This document shows positions 26,231 through 36,700 of a DNA stretch of 64,000 nucleotides, one piece after another. The translations under genes and the position numbers were made by a program. The notes beneath the pieces were generated by a model, which was given only the letters and a program-made list of their open reading frames with translations, made no database searches and had not been told where the DNA came from. Position 1 is the stretch's first letter; every line of letters begins with the position of its first letter. The stretch is from Nymphalis io. Its lineage: Eukaryota > Arthropoda > Insecta > Lepidoptera > Nymphalidae. The stretch spans positions 3,162,001 to 3,226,000 of the forward strand of contig NC_065890.1 of the NCBI RefSeq assembly GCF_905147045.1, given 5' to 3'.

Positions 26231-27348
26231 AAAAAACTGTTTCGATAGATTAAATTATTTAGCTATTAAAAAAACTTATAAGCTTAGGTCTTTGTTGCTG
26301 TCACAGACTAGACGCTTTTTTCGCACTTAATGAAAAACGAATGTCGTGTCTACATCAAGAGAAATGTAATTTGAAATTTTTGATTGTCATTTTGTTTTGT
26401 AGACCTATGAACATAAAATAAAAAAAATAAAAAAAGAACTGGCGTAAAGTTTTTTGATTGGACCGATCCAATTACAGCTACCTTTCAAACTATAGTTAAT
26501 CTCATCCAACATGACGTCCCCATGACGTGTGTCGTTCACACATGTGTGAAACTGACCTCTACTTAGTAAAACTGACGTCACTAGTTTTATAGTCAACGAA
26601 GACATCGGTAATGAGGCGATAATAATATATGGACTGCCTAAAGCGAATGTACTTCTTTTTTATTTAAAACATGTAGGCAGCCTGTCAAATTTCCATAATT
26701 ATAGTTTGTTTAAAAAGAGACGATTTTTGGAAACGAAACATGTATCTACAAAATATTCAACACTATTAACAAATATAATCTACAATGAGGCTTGCACATA
26801 TGTTAGCCTATGTTACCTAGTTTTATATTATAATTGTATTACATTAACTATTTTTGCTTAGTAATATAAAATTGTACTTTTATTTGTAAGGCTATTATTT
26901 TCACAATAATTATTATAAATTTTCAAGCTTGTAAAACACCCATTATGTATTTCAAATGTTTGTCAGGTGGCATTTCCGTCTGACCATAGACATAAAGGAC
27001 CAAATAAATCCCCATAAAAACTCTTCTATAGAGGAAAATCATAAAAACTACACATTAAGAGAAAAATGAAGCAATTCAAGTAAATTGTGCTTTTATCGAC
27101 AAAGAAATCACCGATAATAAAACTGGAAGTGAGAACCGCGCTAACAAATGGACGACAAAACGCCTCATTTTATGTACGTCACAGGTTTGGTCAAAGCAGT
27201 GATATTATATTGACACTATGAACATTATAATTATACAAACATGCAAGTCATATACATAGTATGCTGGTCAATAATATATAACAATATAAATAGGAATATT
27301 ATGTAAATAATTTCAAATTGCAGACTATCAAATACTACTACTGGTTAC
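26231..27348. other. AT-rich DNA, nothing recognised
   Basis: The piece at 26460-26600 is GC-richer with several acgtca words, but I cannot assign it to a repeat or exon. Confidence 0.45.
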
Positions 27349-27638
27349 TGGTGGTAGAACTTTGTGCAAGCTCGTCTGGGTAGGTACCACCCACTCTTCA
27401 GATATTCTACCGCTACAGCAGTACTTGGTATTGTTGTGTTTCGGTTTGAAGGGTAAGTGAGCCAGTGTAATTACAGGCACAAGGGACATAACATCTTAGT
27501 TCCCAAGGTTGGTGGTGCATTGGTGATGTAAGCGATGGTTAACATTTCTTACAATGCCAATGTCTCTGGGCGTTGGTGACTACTTACCTTGATGGTGGCC
27601 CATATGCTCGTCCGCCTTCCTTATTCTATAAAAAAAAA
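27349..27638 (+). repeat. Family D repeat, full length
   Basis: ggtggtagaactttgtgcaa to catatgctcgtccgccttcc and ctataaaaaaaa. Forward, with short poly(A). Confidence 0.88.
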
Positions 27639-28408
27639 TACGAAAAAAAATCATGATAAATAATTATTTCACAGTGACAATCGTAGTGTTGTCAGCAAAA
27701 CAGTCTTGTATACGGTTTTTCAGTAGATAATATATATTTACATTACAAACGTTGATAAAATGTGTGAACGCGGATCAATCAGAGATCGTATCATAATTAA
27801 CGGATGCAGATGAAAGATGGTCTTTAATTGAAATTGTTATAAAGAAGCAATTAATCCAAATCTCTTCAGTGAAATTACAATTTTATTGTTTCGTTATATT
27901 GTATGTAATTGACAAAATTCTGCGTAATTATAACGGTAATGTTCACTCTTTAACAGTGCTTTAAGTCAAGTTGTAATATCGGTATTACAAATTAAATAAT
28001 ACATATTACATTTTATCAGCTCGCTATGCACACACACCTTACACACTCAGCGAGATGTCAGATGGATAGAAACACAAATAATATATATTCATATTATAAA
28101 ATAGTAGTTAATACATTATTTTAGATGTATGTACATTACATATAGTGAAATGATACCTTGGTCTCTAAATAACTCGTCTTAAGTCTTTGATTCAGTATAA
28201 TTTATCTATACATTTATTTGAAATTTCATGGATTTATTTATCAAAGGATTCCTTATCTTATTATATAAATCTTCCAGGATTTTTTCCTTATGTTTTCACA
28301 AAGCATTTTGATAAAAATATTATAAAATTGGAAGGGTAAGATGTATGTTGCGAACGGATTATAACATGAATACTTTTTTATTTACTTATTACCTAAGTGA
28401 ACATTTAC

Positions 28409-28512
28409 CTGAGAATCGACTGGTTTTCTTTCCTACTGTGTAGGTGCTGCTGCTGTTGGCTGAATAGGGGACCGAATAACTTCGCCTTAAAATTGGAACT
28501 ATCGCGGAACAT
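28409..28512 (-). CDS. Candidate first coding exon of an unrecognised gene
   Basis: From ATG at 28512 the minus strand reads MFRDSSNFKAKLFGPLFSQQ, then a short Gln/His run and HSRKENQSIL, ending at AG|GTAAATG in phase 2. The segment is GC-richer than its surroundings and has a TATA box 115 bp upstream. Joining to 24932-25070 gives an AGG codon and keeps the frame open. I do not recognise the protein. The plus strand of the same segment is also open for 76 codons, so coding on this strand is an inference. Confidence 0.45.
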
Positions 28513-28626
28513 GACGTCTGTCCTAAATGTGACTCCTGATGTCGCTAGAGTAAAAAGTTTTTCTGCTCGTAACACTTGGACCAGACAGGCCGAGGATATA
28601 AGTATATACCTCCAATATATAAAATA

Positions 28627-28633
28627 ATTTATA
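28627..28633 (-). promoter_or_regulatory. TATA box of the candidate gene
   Basis: The minus strand reads GAGCCGTATAAATTATTT. With usual spacing, transcription would start near 28600, about 85 bp before the candidate ATG. No clear initiator motif was seen. In AT-rich DNA a chance TATAAAT is common, so the value lies in its position. Confidence 0.3.
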
Positions 28634-28964
28634 CGGCTCAGTGTACGACGACGCCGTCATATATATTAAATTTGGTTTATGAAATAAATAAACGTTATTC
28701 TATATAATTGTTGCGTTGATAGTAGATACTATTGAAAACGGTAGGTGGTATTTACATTGACATTTCATGTGAACTATATACATTGGACATATATATTGAA
28801 ATGAAACCGCATTATACATAATATGTCCAAAAGTCACAAAGTAAAAATATCAGATGATCTGTCTTAACTTTTTTTTCTAATTATTTATGTATGTGAATTT
28901 ATTATACTAGATTTTTTTTATATATGACGATGTATTCCTGAACGATTTCGGGAACAAATCGGCT

Positions 28965-29083
28965 AACTGAGCCAGAGGTGTTTACAGGAGGTTTACAGTG
29001 CACAAGTGTCTGACGTGACCACAATGTCCAGGTGGATAATTTGTCCGTCTGTCTTCCTGGTACAAATTATACAATAAAAAAAA
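28965..29083 (+). repeat. Family D-like 3' part, degenerate
   Basis: ctaactgagccagaggtgtt, acaatgtccaggtggataat and ttgtccgtctgtcttcctgg, then an A run, resemble the D 3' end. It lies just beyond the tRNA-His terminator. Confidence 0.4.
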
Positions 29084-29122
29084 CACAAATAAAACATGTT
29101 TAGTCACATAAAATGTATTTTA

Positions 29123-29130
29123 TAAAAAAA
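29123..29130 (-). terminator. Pol III terminator of tRNA-His
   Basis: On the minus strand a TTTTTTT run occurs about 28 bases after the tRNA 3' end. It is the first run of four or more T and suits RNA polymerase III termination. Confidence 0.7.
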
Positions 29131-29157
29131 TATAACTCCGCCGCGACAGCTGAACGC

Positions 29158-29229
29158 TGCCGTGACCAGGATTCGAACCTGGGTTACTACGGCCACAACG
29201 TAGGGTCCTAACCACTAGACGATCACGGC
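29158..29229 (-). tRNA. tRNA-His (GTG)
   Basis: The minus strand folds as a full 72-base cloverleaf. Acceptor arms GCCGTGA and TCACGGC pair perfectly and are followed by discriminator A. The anticodon arm CTACG-TTGTGGC-CGTAG gives anticodon GTG. The T arm carries GGTTCGAATCC (B box) and the D arm TCGTCTAGTGG (A box). As in other eukaryotes the extra 5' G would be added after transcription. No poly-A-derived SINE tail follows, so it looks like a real gene rather than a SINE head. Confidence 0.95.
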
Positions 29230-29489
29230 TATCGGAGCGCTGATAACTACACCGAAAAGAATATACAGTTTGTAAACTTACTTTCACTTGCGTTTGCGTA
29301 AGAGTGATTGAAGTTGCCCCAGATTATGACACGCTCAATCTTAGTTGACCAGAACAGACCATCAGAAATTAGTTACGAGTGGCTGCGCAGATATTAAGAA
29401 CTAAAGTGTGGCCACTTTACAGGCGGTAACTTCGCTTTGAGTTGTAAATAGACAATTGTATTTATTAGGAACAATGGTAAAACCGTTGT

Positions 29490-29570
29490 TGCTATTTAAC
29501 GGTTAAATATCTGATGAGTGGGTGCTACTACCCAAACGGGCTTACACAAAAACCTGCCACCAAGAAAACT
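29490..29570 (-). repeat. Family D 5' fragment
   Basis: aatatctgatgagtgggtgc, tacccaaacgggcttacaca and ctgccaccaag are the reversed D start. Confidence 0.65.
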
Positions 29571-29974
29571 TAGTTTGCATGTACAATATTCATTTTATAT
29601 TACGTAACTATTAAATTAAAAAGCAAAACGTTAAGACAGTTTCAAAATGAATTAAGTACCAATAGATTCATGTGCTTTCTACCTTCCTATATTAAATAAA
29701 GAAATAGGTAATATTATAAAATCGCAAAAAACTTTCAGTTTATTCATTGCCAATAAGCTGAATCATCATAAAAACTCTTACTATTCGAGATGTAAATTGG
29801 GAAAAAACTTCAATAGTTACTCCCTGGCTGGTTAAATATTTGACTGCGCTAGGAATACAAAATGATGTTATCCAACTCTATACAGCTATTCAGTAAGAAC
29901 AAACTCGAAAGTCATCGTAGAACACGATCGTAAAATCGTCAGAAAGTTATATGCGACATTGATTACTATAATTA

Positions 29975-30180
29975 TTATAATTTGAAGGATATAAGCGTCA
30001 AAATAGCGACCATTAAGTCGGTTACTACATTACACAAACGAGATACGAGATAATTTTTATTAATAACTAATTCCGCCCACGACTTTACCCGCGGGGGAGC
30101 AAGTGTTAGGTACATACCTAACACTTGCTCGGTTGAGTAGTTACGACGTAGGTAAACAAACTTACGCATTTATATTAGTA
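29975..30180 (-). repeat. Family E repeat with internal palindrome
   Basis: Reversed E ends with ttgagtagttacgacgtagg and aacaaacttacgcatttata. The middle holds a 16-bp-arm inverted repeat at 30097-30130 that is not in other E copies. Confidence 0.6.
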
Positions 30181-30458
30181 TATATAACGCCGTGTGTGAA
30201 CGAATACCTGAGTTTTATATCCATCATGAACGAATCTTAAATCGATTAGAATTAATATGACGAGTAATCATTAATTAATTATTAAACTATATATATGCTG
30301 TTTTGTGTAACATCTATTTAGGCGCCTGGAGGGTTAGACCGTATACCATAAGACATGAAGCTCTCTTATGCCCCTTCTCCACTCTTTACGTTCTTATGCA
30401 GGAATAAAATACGCGATACGCGCGTATGCTGTACTTGGTTGCTATAGGTATATATTAA

Positions 30459-30754
30459 TAGGTGGTAGGGCTTTGTGCAAGCTCGTCTGGGTAGGTACCA
30501 CCCACTCATCAGATATTCTACCGCAAAACAGCAATACTTGATATTGTTGTGTTCCGGTTTGAAGGGTGAGTGAGCCAGTGTAATTACAGGCACAAGGGAC
30601 ATAAAATCTTAGTTCCCAAGGTTGGTGGCGCATTGGATATGTAAGCGATGGTTGACATTTCTTACAATGCCAATGTCTAAGAGCGTTGGTGACCACTTAC
30701 CATCAGGTGGCCCATATGCTCGTCCGCCTTCCTTTTCTATAAAAAAAAAAAAAA
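30459..30754 (+). repeat. Family D repeat, young copy
   Basis: ggtggtagggctttgtgcaa to ccttccttttctataaaaaa. Against the copy at 40355-40713 I find one difference outside the poly(A) (tctaagagc versus tcaaagagc). Confidence 0.92.
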
Positions 30755-31354
30755 ATTAAAAATTAAAAATATAAGTACTATCCAACTAAAGTTTATGTTT
30801 TCATTAATTTTACTCCATATTTATTTATTGATTATTATCTTTAATTATATATTCTTTCAGTAACTATGTATAATATTTGTTGTTACACGTTGGACAGACG
30901 TCGCGTGGCGCGTGGCTTTAAAAAGGAAGTTATTTTTATCAATTTATTTTTATTTGCCGCGGTTAGGTAATCTCGTACGGTGTATATTTGGGCTTCTTAA
31001 GTGTACCCACTTAAATTTATTCCAATTTTCGCAATAAACTCAAGTAGCTAACTTAATAACTTCCCAAAAATACTTATATTTACTTTCACTCTTTATACAT
31101 ATGAAACAACCTTTCTGTGTGATACTTATGAACTTCAGAGCAATATCCGATCACATAAAAACCTCTGAAAACTCTATCTCACTCTTTCCTTTTACTCTAA
31201 TATTTCTTTTCTGTTAAATCTTTTTAAATATGGAACTCTCTCCCTTCAACATAAAACATAACATAAGGCAATCTTAATGATACGCATACTTTAACCGACA
31301 TCTCAGAACACACCTTTTGTCGCTAAATAATTAGGTCTTGTCTTTTCTTGTGTA

Positions 31355-32040
31355 TAACCTTACTAGTATTATAAATAAGAAAGTGAGTTTGTTTGTTACG
31401 CTTTCACGTTGTTACTACTCTTTTTTTACACATAATAGGCCAGCGTTTGACCGTTGACTTGCCTGATCTTAAGCATCGAAACTAGGATGTAGCACGCTTG
31501 CCTAGAAGAAATCTATTAACACTGGATTTAATGACACCAACGTTGTACCTATCAGGAAATATGGATTCAGGCAAAGCATTCCACAGTTTCGCAGTGCGAA
31601 TGATGAACGTAGGTTCAAAGCGCTTCGTACGTAGGCGGGGAGTACCTATGGCACTTTATTCGCCTGGCCGTTTAATAGTAAAAAGGAGCGGAAGGAATCA
31701 GTTCGTGTAATTTCTGAGCACATTCTCCGAAATGTATCCAATAGAAGACTGAAAGTGATGCAACCAAACGTCGATGTTCGAGACTTTGGAGCTTAGACTC
31801 GACCAATGTGTCGTCTTCTATCAGCCTCCTGGCACGCCTCTCAATCAACTCTAGAGCCTGAAGGTGGTGCTTAGCAGAGCCGTCCCAAAGGTGAGAGCAG
31901 AGAGATGAGAGATACATGACCTCACTTGTGCTTTAAACTACTCAACCGATCGTAATGAAATATTGTATATATGGTGTCAGTACAGAAAAAGACGTAGCGT
32001 ACCTAATCACACCTCATGCTCTCACGCACGGACATAAATT
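31355..32040 (+). repeat. Family E repeat split by a LINE fragment
   Basis: The left half (31355-31420) has ttactagtattataaataag and gtttgttacgctttcacgtt. The right half (31937-32040) has actactcaaccgatcgtaat and tggtgtcagtacag. The Jockey-like fragment lies between, with actactc doubled. Confidence 0.75.
31421..31936 (-). mobile_element. Jockey-like LINE 3' fragment inserted in a family E repeat
   Basis: The minus strand encodes SLCSHLWDGSAKHHLQALEL, and RRLVASLSVFYWIHFGECAQ, matching the same RT C-terminal region as the 35-kb LINE but from a different subfamily. The 3' UTR ends with cttaagatcaggcaagtcaa and a short A run. The 7-bp word actactc flanks it (31414-31420 and 31937-31943), splitting an E copy and marking a target-site duplication. 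Confidence 0.8.
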
Positions 32041-32140
32041 CACCCTTCAAACCAGAACAATACCAAGTACTGCTGTTTGTCGGTAGAATATCTGATGAGT
32101 GGGTGGAACCTACCCAGACGGGCTTCCACTAAACGCTACC
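32040..32140 (-). repeat. Family D 5' fragment
   Basis: ttcacccttcaaaccagaac, agaatatctgatgagtgggt and acgggcttccactaaacgct match the reversed D start. Confidence 0.7.
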
Positions 32141-33540
32141 CGAAGTATAACACGTGTAACGGGACATGTAAAATGAAACAAAACATATATAGAGAGTGCC
32201 TTTATTAATTACAGATTCTATAGAAATGTTGCCAAATACAAACCATTGATAATTACGTTTTAAAAAAAGAACACTGAACATCTATTAAGCATAACTGATA
32301 ATTGACGTAACATTTAATAAAGGCAGTGTTATATGTGCGAAATGAAAATTGCATTTTATCGAGAGTTCAGTATCATTATCAGTCCTTACTTAGCATCTAA
32401 TCATCTACTATTAAGGCTAGATCACACATGTCGAGATGTTACTATGCGTTTCCGGTTTCCGAAAAGTTGTTAACTTTTGCATTTGCAATTGTTTGCAAAC
32501 AAAAACACATTGTTAGAATTTTAGTCGACAACTTTTGTTACCGAATCGTGATGAAAACACAAAAGTTGCAAATTTTTCTTCAATGGAAACGCAAGTTAAG
32601 GCGCGGTAGCTTCATACACAGTGGAAACTTATATTTCTGTTGCAAAATTGTTACGTAAAAATAAAAAAAAAACATTAGCTAAATTGCAATAACATAAGGA
32701 TTTGTTTTATAAATAAATATATTTTTATTTGAGATATAATACGCAATTTTATTGCTATAAAACCGTTTACGATTTAATTTAAAAAAATTAAAGCAGGCTT
32801 TACCTCTTTTTCATCCAGACATGTGTTTGAAGCTATGTACTTGAGGAATTCTCGTGTGAATTTTATTTCCGTGTAATCATACCCTTAGGGAAACGGGATT
32901 ATTTTAATGAACCAGTGCGTTCATTTATAGGGATTAAAGCGGGTTTTTTTTAGCTTGTAAATGTTTTTTTAATGATTTTGTATTTACTTACAAAACACTT
33001 CGTCTAGACATCTAGAGCGTTTAGAGAATGTAGATATTTTTATATTTTGAAAATAAATAAAGTAAACTTAAAACTACCTGACAATGTACAGAGTTCATTA
33101 TTATTATTATTTTTAATTTGATTGCATCTGTACATTCGCAGACAAAAAATTTAATACGAAACACTAAGGACACTTTACACACTAGCAACATTATACTTAC
33201 TAAGAACCTCTTTGGTATTATTTAGCTGTCGAAGACAGACAAAAACATTTTGAACACATAAAAGTCATCGTATAATAAAACTTTTTTTACAAAACTCGAC
33301 GCTATAACTTTTAACCGTAAAAACAACGGAAACGGGAGCCACCTCTTTTGTTTGAAATCCGAATACGAAACAAAATGTTTTGACGTCTCCCATTATTTAC
33401 ATTTCACTGACATTCAAATGTAGGTTTATTCTCATATAATTTTCAAACTTTTATCATAATTCATTCAGACGAGAGTAAAGCCTTCTTCATCTTATTTAAT
33501 CATTTCAGTTTTCATTATTATTTACGTCGTTTTTAAAAAG
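32141..33540. other. AT-rich DNA downstream of the CUB-sushi gene
   Basis: It may hold a longer 3' UTR. A segment at 32404-32655 (aaggctagatcacacatgtc, then acaaaagttgcaaa) has the feel of a DNA-transposon fragment, but no inverted ends were found. Confidence 0.4.
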
Positions 33541-33545
33541 AAAAC

Positions 33546-33551
33546 TTTATT
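33546..33551 (-). terminator. Candidate polyadenylation signal of the CUB-sushi gene
   Basis: On the minus strand AAAAATAAAG occurs roughly 95 bp after the stop codon. This is the first AATAAA downstream. Use of the site is inference; the region is A/T-rich and later signals are possible. Confidence 0.35.
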
Positions 33552-33643
33552 TTTTTTTTGTTAGACATAAGCCATTATATTATAAATAGTTCTAATAATG
33601 AAGTAAATTTCATCTTGCTAGTGTGTATTCTTCCTTGGCCGCC

Positions 33644-33725
33644 TAGACCGCGTTTCCCGCGCTATGGACTCCGTTAGCGCTCAGCGGGATTGTGTTAAAC
33701 TCATCCTCCAGGTCTTCCGTTTTCC
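33644..33725 (-). CDS. Exon: cytoplasmic tail and stop codon
   Basis: After a poly-pyrimidine tract and CACAG the frame reads KTEDLEDEFNTIPLSANGVH, SAGNAV and TAG. The tail is short and acidic near the membrane, without a motif I recognise. An AATAAA-type signal lies about 95 bp further on (near 33546-33551), so the 3' UTR may be short. Confidence 0.8.
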
Positions 33726-36700
33726 TGTGAAAAAAAAATCATTATTTTTTTTCATTTTTTTGTGTTTAAAATTTCTAACCTTTTTGTTTTGAAAAGCAGA
33801 CAAACTAATGGTATGTTGTCACCTTTACTAGACACGGGCAATAGAAATTTTAAGAGATCTATAATATTTTACAGTCCTTAAGCCTTTATTCTACCGCCAA
33901 ACTATGTATAGTTTAGAATAAAGAAGAAATAGGCGGTACCAACCCAGGCACATCTAAAATTGATTTCAATTTATTTTTCTCACAATATCTCTATTTACAA
34001 TGTAGGTATTACATGCAAGATCACGTGATACTTTTTTTTTAATAATATTTTATTTATAGATTAATGAAAGTTCGATCATTGATAGTCCAGAGCCCTTTAA
34101 TATTTAATCCAGTATATCAATGAATCTTTCATTCAGTAACCAGTTACAGCTCATAAATAGTCTACTGCTGGGAAAAGGCTCCTTTTCTCTTGGGGCCGGG
34201 TCCGGGCTTATAATTATATACCTACATGTGATAATTTTTTGCAATTCGATAATATTTGCATGACATTGTATATTTCATGCCAGGCTTTCATTTCATTTCA
34301 TTTGAGTAAAACAGTTATTACTGAGTTTCTTGCCGATTCCTCTCTTTTTTTACACTTAATAGGCCAGCAATTGACCGTTGACTTGCCTGATTTAAGCATC
34401 AACACGGTCTAGGAACCTATGTCTATAATCTCAATAGAATCTTTGTACATTCCGAACCTGTGGTGGTTTTTCATTCAGTGTAATTGTAGTTTCCTAATTT
34501 TTTTATATGCCCTGATTACATTCTGTTTTGTGTACCTAAATAAAGAAATAAAGTTTAAGCGTCAGTCGTTTACAGCCTTATACTTATAGTCGAAGATTCG
34601 ATCCTGATCTCTTGGACAATTGTCCTCCCCACTTGTAACAATAGTATTAATTCCTTAACGAAATGTCATTGCCAGCATTTTTTTAAATATAATCATAGAC
34701 GACAAATTGGGCAAAACGTATTCTAACTTAATTTAATTCAAAACTCTGAAACCAAAACTTATGTCTTTATTAAAATTGTAATATTTAATTCTTTCATTAT
34801 AACATAAAAAATATATGTATTACTTATATTATTAACGCGCCTTCCAGACGAACTTACACATACTTGTACAGAGATATATTTGTATGTGTATTTGTGTATA
34901 TATGGATTAAACGTCTGAGAAGTAAATTCGCTTAACAAATCAAATAAAACGGCTTAGTTAATTACACGCATCTCGAAAAGATTCTAAGGGCAGATTAGCA
35001 TCAAAGGAAACTCGACTCCATTACCGCGAATAATAATTTAATGAGAAATCTTATTATTTAATCTTTAGTATGCTTCCAAATGAGATAATTTCTTGATGCG
35101 TAGTTTCATTTAGTTAAATACCGTAATGGAATAACAAAGTCCCAGTGGATAGAACTAGACGATCTGACCAGAAGACTGCGGCTTCAAATCTGGGCAAGCA
35201 CCACACATCACATAAGAAATCATGCCTATTTTTCGTCTTGTGCTTGTTAACATAAGGTATTTTTTTTTTTTTTTTTTTTTATATCGCCGGGAGGGCAAAT
35301 GACTCTACTCCACCTGATGGTAAGTGGTAGTAGAGTCCAAACGCGACGACGGCCAGTACAGACGGGAAAAACGTTCTGCACTAGCCGCCTTCGCCTTGCC
35401 GGCCCGCAAGATGCCTCTTCACGCCTCGTTTGAAGGAGCCCGGGTTGTAAGAGGAGGGGAATACGTGAGCTGGTAAGGAATTCCATTTTTTGGAAGTGCG
35501 ACAAAGAAAGGAGTTGCCAAATTTCTTTGTTCGCGATGGAATTGATGTCACAGTTAGGCGGTGACATCGAGAACCAGCCCGCGTGGACTTAAGAAGGAAG
35601 GGGGAAGCAGGAATTAGAGAGAATAATTCCTCAGAGCACTCGCCGTGATACAGTCGATAGAAAGCGCTCAGTGCTGCTATCTCACGACGCAATTGTAAAG
35701 GTTCAAGGGTGTTTGTGACCTTTACGTCGCCAATAATGCGTACGGCACGTCGCTGCAACCGGTCCAAGGCTTCAAGTAGGTACTTAGCGGAGCCATCCCA
35801 AAGGTGCGAGCAATATTCCACGCAAGACCGTACCTGTGTTTTGTACAGCAGGCACAGTTGTTGTGGCGTGAAAAAGCGCCGCACCTTGTTCAGAACTCCG
35901 AGTTTCCGTGAAGCTGTTTTTATAACAGCCTCGATGTAATCCCTTGGACTAAGGTCGCAGCGAACGTCAATCCCCAGCATGGCGATTTTGCTTTGCATCA
36001 CCAGCGGAGTACCACAGAGGGAGGGAAGAGGGGAAAATGTTGACTTTTTCGCCGTGAGAGCGCATACCTGTGTTTTCTTGGCATTAAACTCAACAAGATT
36101 ATCAGAGCCCCATTTGGCGATGAGATCTAACGTCCTATCGAGTTCAATGACAAGATTCTCCCGCCTCTCCTCAGTTTCCGCCCGCCCAGCCACTGCGCGT
36201 CCGTGGTATCCACCATGCACTGTACTATCATCTGCATAGCAATGTATGTTCCCAAGGGAGAGCATATCATTGATATGCAAAAGAAAGAGTGTGGGAGATA
36301 GCACAGATCCCTGGGGGACCCCAGCATTCACTACATAGAATTGTGAAGCGCAACCATCTACTAAAACACGAAGGCTACGCTTGTGTAGGAAGCTGGCAAT
36401 CCAGGTGCATAGCTGAGCAGGCAGACCATATGCCGGTAGCTTGGAGAGAAGACTTCTGTGCCAGACCCTGTCGAAAGCCTTGGAGATATCGAAGGAGTAA
36501 CATGCATGTGTCGTATAAAAAGTGTATCCACCAGCCCGTACTGGAACAGCGAGTTGGAATAAGCCCTATGCCTAGCAGTGGGACATTTACAGAATGAATG
36601 GTTGAAAGATCGCGACATTAAATATATGTATTAACAATAAATGTATATAAGTTAAACCACCATTTAAAGAGCTGACTTCTACATAATTTCAAAGAAATAA

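Noticed and set aside
32428..32658. 76-codon open frame as a gene
   Set aside because: The surroundings (aaggctagatcacacatgtc, repeated caaaagttgcaa words) look like a transposon remnant, with no splice context.
35709..36597. Several plus-strand open frames across LINE copy 1 (and the same across copy 2)
   Set aside because: They are shadows of the RT frame on the other strand, repeated in both copies.
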